Shown one piece after another: positions 1 to 6,294 of a stretch of DNA of 15,099 bases; position 1 is the first letter of the stretch, and each line of letters begins with the position of its first letter. The stretch comes from Microcaldota archaeon (GTDB lineage: Archaea > Micrarchaeota > Micrarchaeia > Micrarchaeales > CABMGC01). The notes beneath the pieces are model-generated. The model worked only from the letters and a program-made list of their open reading frames with translations, ran no database searches and was not told the DNA's origin. A program made the position numbers and the translations under genes. The stretch lies in NCBI GenBank assembly GCA_021792235.1, contig JAJYVC010000024.1, positions 1 to 15,099 on the forward strand. The letters are read 5' to 3'.

Positions 1-318
1 GCTTATCCTAATCTTCTGAAGCTCGTCTATGGAGAAGCCCGGCCTGTACCTCCTGCCCTGCTTGACCGATGCGTGCGTGTCTATTATGGCGTCCTCCTTT
101 GAGTCTATTATCTTCTGCATTATTGCATTCCTTATTTCTATGGTGGTCTTATCGGAAAGGGTCCGGATCTTGTCCCTATCGGTTATGTTGAACTTGTCCT
201 TGGCTATGTCCATCATCTCGGTTCCTAGATTTATTACCTTTATGTTTTCCCCTAGCTTTGATAGAATCGTGCTCTTGCCTGCACCAGCTGTGCCAGTTAC
301 CAGTATCAGCTTTGTCAT
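1..318 (-). CDS. adkA: Archaeal-type adenylate kinase (AdkA), 5' part only, cut by left window edge
   Basis: Only the first 106 codons are present; the frame is open to base 1 and the gene continues off the left edge. Adenylate kinase converts ATP and AMP to two ADP in the cytosol. The N-terminus has a Walker A P-loop, GTAGAGKST (residues 9-17), after a hydrophobic beta strand. About residues 46-52 read TDRDKIR and residues 80-84 read DTHAS, matching the pattern of archaeal AdkA (NFGTVM, DRDQMRKL, DTHSTVKTP in methanogen and Sulfolobus homologues, from memory) rather than the bacterial Adk family. The ATG at 316-318 directly precedes the first strand, and there is no clear Shine-Dalgarno site. 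A TATA-like element lies 35-45 bases upstream, so a short leader of about 13 bases is likely. The alternative would be another small P-loop kinase; the DTH motif makes AdkA much more likely. Confidence 0.82.
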   Translation of the reverse strand, partial: MTKLILVTGTAGAGKSTILSKLGENIKVINLGTEMMDIAKDKFNITDRDKIRTLSDKTTIEIRNAIMQKIIDSKEDAIIDTHASVKQGRRYRPGFSIDELQKIRIS

Positions 319-350
319 ATTAGACCACGTAGAATACTATAATGAAAGGC

Positions 351-365
351 AAGATATAAAAGTTT
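351..365 (-). promoter_or_regulatory. TATA box candidate for adkA
   Basis: On the minus strand this reads AAACTTTTATATCTT, centred about 39 bases before the adkA ATG. That would put the transcription start near 331 and give a leader of roughly 13 bases. It is called from AT composition and spacing only. Confidence 0.5.
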
Positions 366-493
366 GGCTATAAAGCAATTTATGACGCGGCCCGTCGCAT
401 TGCTTGAGTGAACGCATTTGGTAATGTGGCAAAACGCACATAGTATCAACCTGAGACTGCAACGTCACCAATAATATGCAGAACGAGGCATAA

Positions 494-533
494 AATGAAA
501 AAAGATAAGGAAAGACTGTGATTAATCAGTCTT
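494..533 (-). terminator. Hairpin plus T-rich tract at the 3' end of the thermosome gene
   Basis: An inverted repeat, AAGACTG (512-518) and CAGTCTT (527-533) with an 8-base loop, spans the thermosome stop codon (526-528). On the minus strand it is followed by a T-rich stretch across about 494-511. Archaeal termination depends mainly on the T-tract, so the tract is the stronger part of the call. The overlap of the stem with the last codons is unusual. Confidence 0.5.
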
Positions 534-2181
534 CCATTCCTCCCATTCCACCTGGAGGCATGCCTCCTGGGCCTGCTGCTGGCTTTGATCCTTTGGAACT
601 TATCATGTCGTCTATCCTTAGTATAGATACTGTTGCCTCTGTGGCGCTGGTTATGGCCTGGGACTTGACCTTGAGAGGCTCTATTACTCCAAGCTTGTCC
701 ATGTCTGCAACCACATTTGAGTACACATCTACACCGAAGCTCTTGCCAGATGCAGACTTATGCTTGCTCCTAAGCTGGACCAGAGTATCTATTGGATCCA
801 TTCCTGCACTGTCAGCCAGCGACTTTGGTATCACTTCAAGTGCATCGGCAAACGATTGCATTGCAAGCTGCTCCCTGCCGCCTATGTCTGTGGCTGCATC
901 CCTGAGCTTCATGGCAACCTCTATTTCTGTGCTGCCTCCGCCGGTGACGTACTTGCCGCCTTCCACAGCGCTTGTGAGGGCGCCGATGACGTCTGTTATG
1001 GCTCTCTCGACCTCGTCTGTAGTCTGCTTTGTTCCTCCCCTTATGAATATTGTTACGCTCTTTGGATGCTTGCACTTCTCAACGAAGACCATCTGCTCCC
1101 CTGATATCTTCCTCTCCTCTACGAGGCCGGCGAATCCGAGATCCGCGGTTGTTAGGTCATCGAGACTCGTCACCATCCTTGCGCCTGTTGCCTTTGCAAG
1201 CTTCTCTATGTCGCTCTTCTTGACCCTCCTTACTGCAGATATGCCTGCTTTGGCAAGGTAGTGCTGTGCGACATCGTCTATTCCCTTCTGCACGAATACA
1301 ACATTCGCCTTGCTCTTGACCACCTTTTCCACCATCTGCTTGAGCATCTTCTCCTCCTGATTGAGGAATGCCTGCATCTGCTCTGGTGAAGTTATCTCTA
1401 TCTTTGCATCGGTCTCCGTCTTCTCTATCTCGAGAGCCACGTCAAGAAGAGCTATCTTTGCGTCCTTCACTGACTTTGGCATGCCTGGATGTGCCATCTC
1501 CTTGTCAACCAGTACGCCGTTTATGAACTCAGTATCGTCTATGCTGCCGCCTTCCTTCTTCTCGAGCTTTATGAAATCCTTGTCTATGACATACTTGTCG
1601 CCTTCGTTAGTCGCTACCTGCTCTATTGCCTGTATGGCAAGCTTTACTAGCGTATTCTTTGTGGCGTCGCTGCCTATGTTCTTCGAGCCTATCGATATCT
1701 TGGCTATCTTCTCAAGCTTGTCGTGATCCTTTATCGATATGCTGTTTGACGCTGCCTTGAGCGCGGCGAGGGCCTTGTCCTTTGCCATCTCATATCCCTT
1801 TATTATGGCTGCCGGAGGTATACCCTGGTCTAGCAAGTTGCCCGCATTCCTGAGCAGGTCTCCTGCGACTATGACCGCGGAGGTGGTTCCGTCTCCGACC
1901 TCCTTGTCCTGTGTCTTTGCTACTTCCACGAGTATCTTAGCGACTGGGTGCTCCACATTCATCTCTTCGAGTATAGTTGCACCGTCGTTCGTTATGACTA
2001 TGTCTCCGAGCTCGCTGACGAGCATCTTGTCCATTCCCTTTGGGCCCAGAGTGGTCTTCACAATGCTGGCTACGGCGTAGCCAACCGCAATATTAGTCCT
2101 TTGCGCCTCCTTGCCAAGAAGCCTGCTTGCGCCTTCTGGCAATACCATGTACTGATTCCCACCTAGTTGATTCTCTGCCAT
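526..2181 (-). CDS. thsA: Thermosome subunit (group II chaperonin, Hsp60/CCT family)
   Basis: ATP-driven folding chaperonin that forms a double-ring cytosolic complex with a built-in lid. At 551 residues it has the normal family length. The N-terminal equatorial domain has LGPKGMDK (45-52), NDGAT (65-69) and the nucleotide-binding GDGTT (96-100) with D97. TDEVERAITD (388-397) contains the second conserved aspartate, D389. The apical domain with its helical protrusion occupies about 210-370. The C-terminal equatorial half has VTGGGSTE (412-419) and DSAGMDPID (457-465). The tail is Gly/Met/Pro-rich and ends GGMGGMED, as is typical of thermosomes. Only one cysteine is present (C370). The ATG at 2179-2181 has a GGTGA Shine-Dalgarno site four bases upstream. 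It appears to be monocistronic. One subunit type is seen here; whether the genome has a second cannot be judged. Confidence 0.97.
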   Translation of the reverse strand: MAENQLGGNQYMVLPEGASRLLGKEAQRTNIAVGYAVASIVKTTLGPKGMDKMLVSELGDIVITNDGATILEEMNVEHPVAKILVEVAKTQDKEVGDGTTSAVIVAGDLLRNAGNLLDQGIPPAAIIKGYEMAKDKALAALKAASNSISIKDHDKLEKIAKISIGSKNIGSDATKNTLVKLAIQAIEQVATNEGDKYVIDKDFIKLEKKEGGSIDDTEFINGVLVDKEMAHPGMPKSVKDAKIALLDVALEIEKTETDAKIEITSPEQMQAFLNQEEKMLKQMVEKVVKSKANVVFVQKGIDDVAQHYLAKAGISAVRRVKKSDIEKLAKATGARMVTSLDDLTTADLGFAGLVEERKISGEQMVFVEKCKHPKSVTIFIRGGTKQTTDEVERAITDVIGALTSAVEGGKYVTGGGSTEIEVAMKLRDAATDIGGREQLAMQSFADALEVIPKSLADSAGMDPIDTLVQLRSKHKSASGKSFGVDVYSNVVADMDKLGVIEPLKVKSQAITSATEATVSILRIDDMISSKGSKPAAGPGGMPPGGMGGMED

Positions 2182-2185
2182 ATTT

Positions 2186-2190
2186 TCACC
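2186..2190 (-). promoter_or_regulatory. Shine-Dalgarno site of thermosome gene
   Basis: GGTGA on the minus strand, four bases before the ATG. It complements the 3' end of archaeal 16S rRNA and fixes the start at 2181. Confidence 0.75.
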
Positions 2191-2239
2191 TTTAGTTTTG
2201 TATATTTACAAGCGTTAATGCAAATGTCTCTGTTAAGGA

Positions 2240-2283
2240 TGATATAATACACATATATTGCTCTGGAAATATTTTTATAGCTT
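2240..2283 (-). promoter_or_regulatory. Thermosome promoter region with two TATA candidates
   Basis: On the minus strand AGCTATAAAAATATT (about 2269-2283) is a strong TATA box preceded by a purine-rich GAAAG that could serve as a BRE. It would give a leader of about 70 bases. A second candidate, GTGTATTATATC (about 2241-2252), would give a leader of about 40 bases. Which is used cannot be told from sequence. No obvious Phr-type heat-shock operator was recognised. Confidence 0.5.
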
Positions 2284-2345
2284 TCTACTGACCGTATACC
2301 GACGGCACTGCCCAACAATACGATTTATGATTATCGTCAAATAGG

Positions 2346-2370
2346 AAAGAGGCATTTTTGAGGCCTCTTT
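2346..2370 (-). terminator. Perfect 8-bp inverted repeat downstream of the tethered regulator gene
   Basis: AAAGAGGC (2346-2353) and GCCTCTTT (2363-2370) pair perfectly around a 9-base loop. The structure lies about 30 bases past the stop codon of the gene that ends at 2402 and before the thermosome promoter. On the minus strand the second arm ends in TTT and runs into a T-rich stretch, so a terminator is the simplest reading. A regulatory stem is possible. Confidence 0.55.
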
Positions 2371-2401
2371 TATAAGGAATAACTAAAAATTATGCGAATA
2401 A

Positions 2402-4072
2402 TCAGGTAGCGGTGATGTTTGCAGTGGCTATGGCGCAGCCTGTGCCGAAGACGATTATATGGTATGTCTGACCCGGCCTGAATTGCAGTCTGAAGTCGCC
2501 TGTACCTACAGACATTAATCCGTTGTATCTTAGCGTGGCTGAGCTGCCGGAACTTAGGTTGTAGCCCAGATTGAGCATGAAGTCGTGTCCTTGGCGCAGG
2601 CCGTAGACTAGGGAAGGCCCCGGTATCTCCATGGTGCCATTTTTGTTCACGAAGAAATTGATTCCTCCCAAGTCATCCAGCCTGGATTTTATATATGATG
2701 CTGCAGCCACATCCTCTGAGATGTGCGCAAATATAGCATTACCAACCTGATCGGGTGAGATGTTGAAGAGGCCCTTCTCCCTAATTATGCCGTTTATCCG
2801 GTATTGCGCTGCGCTGTTTGACAGGTTTGGTGATAGGGACTCAATATCGCTCTCGTTAAGATTTATGTCTGCAGTACGTACCACCATAATTCCGTGCCCG
2901 TATAGTAGTCCTACAGCAGGTAGGTCGCTGCTGGTGGGTTCGTTGCTGGAATTACCGCTTGCCAAATACGCTCCGGATTGGCCCTGATCAGCATGAATGG
3001 CTATGTACTGTCCGTGCCATCCGGCAGCGTATTGGTTGGGATTTGTGGCATATGGTACATTTGGATTTATGCCCAGTATCTTTGTGCCGTTGTATGACAG
3101 GTTAAGGTTCAGCCAGTAGGATTCATTTCCTAGTATTAATACACCCAGTATCCTTGTGCTGTAGTTTGATTTGTCAGATACTGATAACTCTATGCTGCTC
3201 TGATTCTCTGTCGTTGCTATTGAGGCATTCGTTATGATTATATCAGCTCTGGATTGAGCGATTGCATTTTCTTCGTCTCCATTCAGTCTTGCAACGTATC
3301 CAGAGGGGAGTGCTTGTTTTTCCACATAATACGGGTTGCTCGATTTATTTATGGTAGTGGCAGCGGCGGATGGAGACATTATGAATATTGTCTGGTTTCC
3401 AGACACTATGGCAGACACTGTTGGATACATGTCGAATAGTATGTCGAATGGTGCACCGTTAGATGCGTGGTACAATACATTTACTGATACGTTATTTTCA
3501 GGTATTTTTACAGGATATGCCGTGCCATTTATTATTATTGACGCGTTTGATATTGAGATCTTGAGCCTGTCAACTATTGAATTGTTTGGAAGCTTGAATG
3601 AGGTAAGTGCCTTGCTGAAGTTGACCAAAGACATGAGGTTCACTGTCCCACTGCCGTTTATGGAGTACCACGAGGTTCCACTCTTGTTGGTGACCTGTAC
3701 TTCTATAGATGAGTAGGATACGATGAGTGATTGGGTTCCAGCAGGAACCTGCGGAGGGTCTGTAAGGAATATACCTACGTTGCTGCCAGAGGCATTCACA
3801 ACAATATTATGCTGTGAGCTCCCAGAGAAAGAGACCAACAGTGCCGCGACAACTGCGATGGCTAACGCTCCAATAGCAATTTTGGTCCTGTTTGATGCGA
3901 ATATTGGTAGATTCTCCGCCCTCCTGTAATATTTTATGTTTTTGAAGTGTTCATCTCTGAATTCCTCAACTCTTCCTGACTCCTTTAGTTCCTTCAGATG
4001 CTGACTAACAGTAGAAGGAGAGAGCCCTAACAGGCGTGTTATGTCTGAGGGGGTCTTCGCTCCGTGCGACAA
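2402..4072 (-). CDS. Membrane-tethered winged-helix protein with DUF4382-like extracellular domain
   Basis: I read three parts. Residues 1-55 form an ArsR/MarR-like winged helix-turn-helix: TPSDITRLLGLSPSTVSQHL at 7-26, and a wing rich in charged and aromatic residues at 35-52. Residues 64-82 are a single membrane helix flanked by R62/K64 on the inner side. The remaining 470 or so residues are outside; about 96-235 match the DUF4382 pattern (FLTDPPQVPAG, a W at 135, VNLMSL, LPNNSIVDRLKI, then a G-T-AYPV strand). The rest is unrecognised beta-rich sequence. The outer part holds 23 N-X-S/T sequons. Topology is type II (N inside, C outside), which suggests a one-component sensor-regulator. The start given is a TTG at 4070-4072, but the frame stays open to a TAG at 4130-4132 and the added residues (TFESKKRILDILSHG) supply the missing first helix of the winged-helix fold. 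The true start is therefore probably upstream (CTG at 4112-4114, or GTG at 4120-4122 if one G is missing). Monocistronic. Confidence 0.8.
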   Translation of the reverse strand: MSHGAKTPSDITRLLGLSPSTVSQHLKELKESGRVEEFRDEHFKNIKYYRRAENLPIFASNRTKIAIGALAIAVVAALLVSFSGSSQHNIVVNASGSNVGIFLTDPPQVPAGTQSLIVSYSSIEVQVTNKSGTSWYSINGSGTVNLMSLVNFSKALTSFKLPNNSIVDRLKISISNASIIINGTAYPVKIPENNVSVNVLYHASNGAPFDILFDMYPTVSAIVSGNQTIFIMSPSAAATTINKSSNPYYVEKQALPSGYVARLNGDEENAIAQSRADIIITNASIATTENQSSIELSVSDKSNYSTRILGVLILGNESYWLNLNLSYNGTKILGINPNVPYATNPNQYAAGWHGQYIAIHADQGQSGAYLASGNSSNEPTSSDLPAVGLLYGHGIMVVRTADINLNESDIESLSPNLSNSAAQYRINGIIREKGLFNISPDQVGNAIFAHISEDVAAASYIKSRLDDLGGINFFVNKNGTMEIPGPSLVYGLRQGHDFMLNLGYNLSSGSSATLRYNGLMSVGTGDFRLQFRPGQTYHIIVFGTGCAIATANITAT

Positions 4073-4145
4073 TATGTCCAGTATCCTCTTCTTGCTCTCA
4101 AACGTCTTGCCCAGAGAATCACTTGTGAACTAAGATGACTATAAC

Positions 4146-4158
4146 AAGATATTTATAT
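4146..4158 (-). promoter_or_regulatory. TATA box for the tethered regulator gene
   Basis: The minus strand reads AATATAAATATCT. Its centre predicts a transcription start near 4127, just after the in-frame TAG at 4130-4132 and upstream of the TTG start by about 55 bases. This supports a translation start upstream of 4072. Confidence 0.55.
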
Positions 4159-4169
4159 TGGATTAAACG

Positions 4170-4189
4170 TTTCGGTTTGCTTTCGGTTT
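4170..4189. repeat. Direct repeat TTTCGGTTT x2 upstream of the regulator promoter (operator candidate)
   Basis: TTTCGGTTT occurs at 4170-4178 and again at 4181-4189, so the copies are 11 bp apart, one helical turn. They lie immediately upstream of the TATA box of the 2402-4072 gene. AAACGTTT (4165-4172), a perfect 8-bp palindrome, overlaps the first copy. The position suits an activator or autoregulator site. Its function is inferred. Confidence 0.4.
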
Positions 4190-4273
4190 TGATTTTATGT
4201 GCACGCTTGGACCTTAAGTCAGTCTGCGTCGGGCTTTTGTTGGTATTTAACATTTATGTTGGCTAGAAGTGAA

Positions 4274-4284
4274 GTTATTTATTG
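4274..4284 (+). promoter_or_regulatory. TATA box for ribL
   Basis: GTTATTTATTG is centred about 26 bases before the ATG at 4305. That spacing implies a leaderless transcript and supports 4305 as the start over the in-frame GTG at 4269. Confidence 0.5.
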
Positions 4285-4304
4285 GTTGGCGGCAGAATAG
4301 TCTC

Positions 4305-4739
4305 ATGTCAAAAAATATCGCAATGGCTTTCGGATCTTTTGACATAATTCATCCTGGCCACATACAGTATCTTAGGAGCGCTAGTAGATATGGAAAGCTT
4401 ATTGTTGTGGTTGCGAGGGACAGCAGCATACGGAAGCTGAAGGGAAGGAGGCCGATAATGGACGAGCGCACAAGGGTTGAGATGGTAGACTCGCTCAGGT
4501 TCGTTGATAAGGCCATCCTTGGAGACAGGATAAGGAAGTGGAATGACATATACAAGATTCTGAAGAGGTTCAGACCTGACTTCATAGTGCTAGGATACGA
4601 CCAGAAGGTTGACATGCGATACCTTAGGAGATTCCTTTCAGAGAATGGACTGAAGTCAAAGGTAATCAGGGTAAGGGCGTACAACGCAAGGAGATACAAG
4701 AGCTCCAAGCTGAAGAAGCTCATAGACTCTATTTATTGA
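4305..4739 (+). CDS. ribL: FAD synthase, archaeal RibL type (cytidylyltransferase fold)
   Basis: Transfers AMP from ATP to FMN to make FAD; archaea use this nucleotidyltransferase instead of the bacterial bifunctional RibF. The 144 residues open with AFGSFDIIHPGH, holding the nucleotidyltransferase HxGH signature (HPGH, 16-19). They continue with VVARDSS, KGRRPIMDERTR, VDKAILGD and FIVLGYDQKVD, an order that matches Methanocaldococcus RibL closely (from memory). The length fits that family of about 150 residues. I chose ATG 4305 because a TATA box lies 26 bases upstream and the protein then begins just before the first beta strand; an in-frame GTG at 4269 would add 12 unlikely residues. No cysteine is present, although methanogen RibL is reported to have C-terminal cysteines. 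The last 11 bases overlap the convergent gene ending at 4729. A glycerol-3-phosphate or other cytidylyltransferase is the main alternative. Confidence 0.78.
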   Translation: MSKNIAMAFGSFDIIHPGHIQYLRSASRYGKLIVVVARDSSIRKLKGRRPIMDERTRVEMVDSLRFVDKAILGDRIRKWNDIYKILKRFRPDFIVLGYDQKVDMRYLRRFLSENGLKSKVIRVRAYNARRYKSSKLKKLIDSIY

Positions 4740-5058
4740 ATGTTGCGAAGCCTGATGCACTTCCTGCCCATACTGCCCTATTTTCCATCTGGGCTCCTGT
4801 TGATGTTGCTTCGTACGTGATTATGCCGTAGTGCACTCCTGTTACGCTTCCTATTCCCTCAACGGTAGTGGTGGTTACAGGCACGGTCACGAATTCCCCA
4901 GGCTTTGGCCGGTTGCCTGATGCGCGTTCCTCCTGCTCCGCTTCGCGGCGCTTCAGCGAGGCTAGCTCCGCGCTGTCAGATAGTTCTGGAGACCTTAGCT
5001 GCATGAACAGAAGCAGCTTTAGGCTCTCGTTATGGCTATGGCTAGCTAAACGTCCCAT
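4729..5058 (-). CDS. Hypothetical protein, 109 residues, unrecognised
   Basis: I do not recognise this protein. The N-terminal half (to about residue 48) is charged and helical, with a Lys/Arg/Glu-rich stretch, LASLKRREAEQEERA, that could form a short coiled coil. The C-terminal half is Gly/Thr/Val-rich and reads like beta strands (FVTVPVTTTTVEGI, GVHYGIITYEATSTGA). No membrane segment, cysteine or catalytic motif is seen. The ATG at 5056-5058 follows AGGTGG closely; an in-frame GTG at 5062-5064 sits 25 bases from a TATA-like element and would be a leaderless start, so the N-terminus could be two residues longer. The gene lies between ribL (convergent, 11-bp overlap) and thyX (divergent). Codon use resembles the neighbours, which supports a real gene. 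It could be lineage-restricted. Confidence 0.65.
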   Translation of the reverse strand: MGRLASHSHNESLKLLLFMQLRSPELSDSAELASLKRREAEQEERASGNRPKPGEFVTVPVTTTTVEGIGSVTGVHYGIITYEATSTGAQMENRAVWAGSASGFATFNK

Positions 5059-5083
5059 CTCCACCTATTATATTGAGCTTGTC

Positions 5084-5095
5084 CAATTTAAAAGC
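5084..5095 (-). promoter_or_regulatory. TATA box for the 4729-5058 gene
   Basis: The minus strand reads GCTTTTAAATTG, centred about 25 bases before the in-frame GTG at 5064 and about 31 before the ATG at 5058. The same AT block read on the plus strand could also contribute to thyX transcription. Confidence 0.45.
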
Positions 5096-5129
5096 GTTTT
5101 GTGCAACTCGATTCCGCAGATTATAGAGA

Positions 5130-5142
5130 AGCTTTAAAACGG
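5130..5142 (+). promoter_or_regulatory. TATA box candidate for thyX
   Basis: AGCTTTAAAACGG, preceded by the purine-rich GAGA, would start transcription near 5161. That is downstream of the GTG at 5101, so it argues against that far-upstream start for thyX and for one of the internal ATGs (5200 or 5236). Confidence 0.4.
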
Positions 5143-5235
5143 TTGCATGGAACTGTCTTTTGTTTTATTGGAACCAGAGGTGTGGATATAGCAAGCAAGA
5201 TGGCCAGAGGGCCTGCAAATCAGGTTAGCGATGTG

Positions 5236-6120
5236 ATGAAGCGCATATCCATACCGGAAGCCGATGCGATAATAGGAAAGAGGTTCAAGGTACTTGACAA
5301 GGGATTCGTAGCTCTGGTAGACTACATGGGCAGCGACGCTGCCATAGTGCAGGCTGCAAGAGTGTCATACGGCATGGGCACCAAGAGCGTTAACGACGAC
5401 GCGGGGCTGATCAACTACCTGATGAGGCACAGGCATACCAGCCCGTTCGAGATGGTCGAAGTGAAATTCCTTGCAAGCATGCCCATGTATGTTGCCAGGG
5501 AGTGGGTGAGGCACAGAACTGCGAGCATAAACGAATACTCTGCCAGATATTCCATAGTGCCGGACAAGTTCAACATACCAGATCTTCAGGAGATAGGAGC
5601 GCAGGCCACGAAGAACAGGCAGGGTAGGGAAGGGAACGTGGATGACGAGGTAGCGTCTGCTTTCAGGAGGGATGTTGAGGAAGTAAGTGATTCCGCTTAT
5701 GAAAGATACCAGAAGGCGATTGATGGAGGAGTGGCCAGGGAGCAGGCGCGCATTCTGCTTCCGGTGAATGCATACACGGAGTGGTACTGGAAGATAGACC
5801 TTAACAACCTGTTTCATTTCCTGTCGCTTAGGCTCGACGACCATGCGCAGGAGGAGATAAGGGCTTACGCAAAGGTAATGGCTGATATAACTAAAACCAT
5901 TGTGCCGGCAGCGTACGCGGCATTCGAGAACTATGTTCTTAACAGCGTGACTTTCTCCGAAAAGGAGATGGCCGCACTTAAGGATATTTTTGCCGGTTCT
6001 TCGACAGAGGATGCATGCGAAGCGGCAGGATTGAGGCTCTTCAGGGAGGACGGGCAGAGAATGAAAAGCGGCGAGGGCGTGGAGTTTCTGGAAAAGGCAC
6101 GGGCGCTGCTCAGGAAATAA
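5236..6120 (+). CDS. thyX: Flavin-dependent thymidylate synthase ThyX
   Basis: Makes dTMP from dUMP with methylene-tetrahydrofolate and reduced FAD; the active enzyme is normally a tetramer. The ThyX signature RHRx7S is intact: RHRTASINEYS at residues 92-102. Upstream are VLDKGFVALVDYMG (19-32), QAARVSYG (39-46) and MRHRHTSPFEM (63-73), which bind FAD and dUMP. REQARILLP (168-176) carries the conserved dUMP-binding arginine. The length of 294 residues fits the longer bacterial-like ThyX group. The open frame extends back to a GTG at 5101, but the extra 45 residues have no counterpart in the family and codon choice there is poor. ATG 5236 gives the usual short lead into VLDKGF, and ATG 5200 is the alternative. 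Its cofactor FAD would be supplied by RibL, encoded just upstream on the same strand. Confidence 0.93.
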   Translation: MKRISIPEADAIIGKRFKVLDKGFVALVDYMGSDAAIVQAARVSYGMGTKSVNDDAGLINYLMRHRHTSPFEMVEVKFLASMPMYVAREWVRHRTASINEYSARYSIVPDKFNIPDLQEIGAQATKNRQGREGNVDDEVASAFRRDVEEVSDSAYERYQKAIDGGVAREQARILLPVNAYTEWYWKIDLNNLFHFLSLRLDDHAQEEIRAYAKVMADITKTIVPAAYAAFENYVLNSVTFSEKEMAALKDIFAGSSTEDACEAAGLRLFREDGQRMKSGEGVEFLEKARALLRK

Positions 6121-6139
6121 TACCATTAGACCCGTAATG

Positions 6140-6185
6140 CGATTGTCCTCTTTTTCATATCCTCATATCCGGCCTTATCCCGGAT
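6140..6185 (+). terminator. T-tract and stem-loop after thyX
   Basis: A pyrimidine/T-rich run (GATTGTCCTCTTTTTCATAT, 6141-6160) follows the thyX stop by about 20 bases and could end transcription in the archaeal manner. Just past it, ATCCGG (6167-6172) and CCGGAT (6180-6185) form a 6-bp stem with a 7-base loop. Confidence 0.4.
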
Positions 6186-6254
6186 GCCGTAAATTTTGCC
6201 GTGGAAGGGATTAGCAGCTTAACAAAGAGTTGCGAAGAATTGCGCAAAATGAGG

Positions 6255-6267
6255 CATTTTAAATATC
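6255..6267 (+). promoter_or_regulatory. TATA box for the frameshifted gene at 6295
   Basis: CATTTTAAATATC is centred about 34 bases before the ATG at 6295, implying a leader of about 8-10 bases. TTGCG at 6230-6234 and again within the palindrome TTGCGCAA (6240-6247) lies directly upstream. The box suggests that the gene following it is, or recently was, expressed. Confidence 0.5.
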
Positions 6268-6294
6268 AGGATTTGCCGAATTGGTTTTGGAAAC

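Noticed and set aside
29..373. Plus-strand open frame at the left edge
   Set aside because: The minus strand encodes the adenylate kinase P-loop and DTH motifs over the same bases, so this frame is a shadow.
319..525. Possible RNA gene in the gap between adkA and the thermosome gene
   Set aside because: No T-loop or acceptor stem for a tRNA, and no C/D-box pair; only a TATA box and a terminator region are seen.
518..1261. Long open frame (247 codons) antisense to the thermosome gene
   Set aside because: It is Ser/Ala/Leu-rich with no recognisable motif and mirrors the codon bias of the thermosome gene on the other strand.
5101..5235. 45-codon N-terminal extension of thyX from a GTG
   Set aside because: No counterpart in ThyX proteins, poorer codon choice, and a TATA candidate at 5130-5142 lies inside it.
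5365..6126. Open frame of 253 codons antisense to thyX
   Set aside because: It covers the ThyX signature region in reverse and has no family features.
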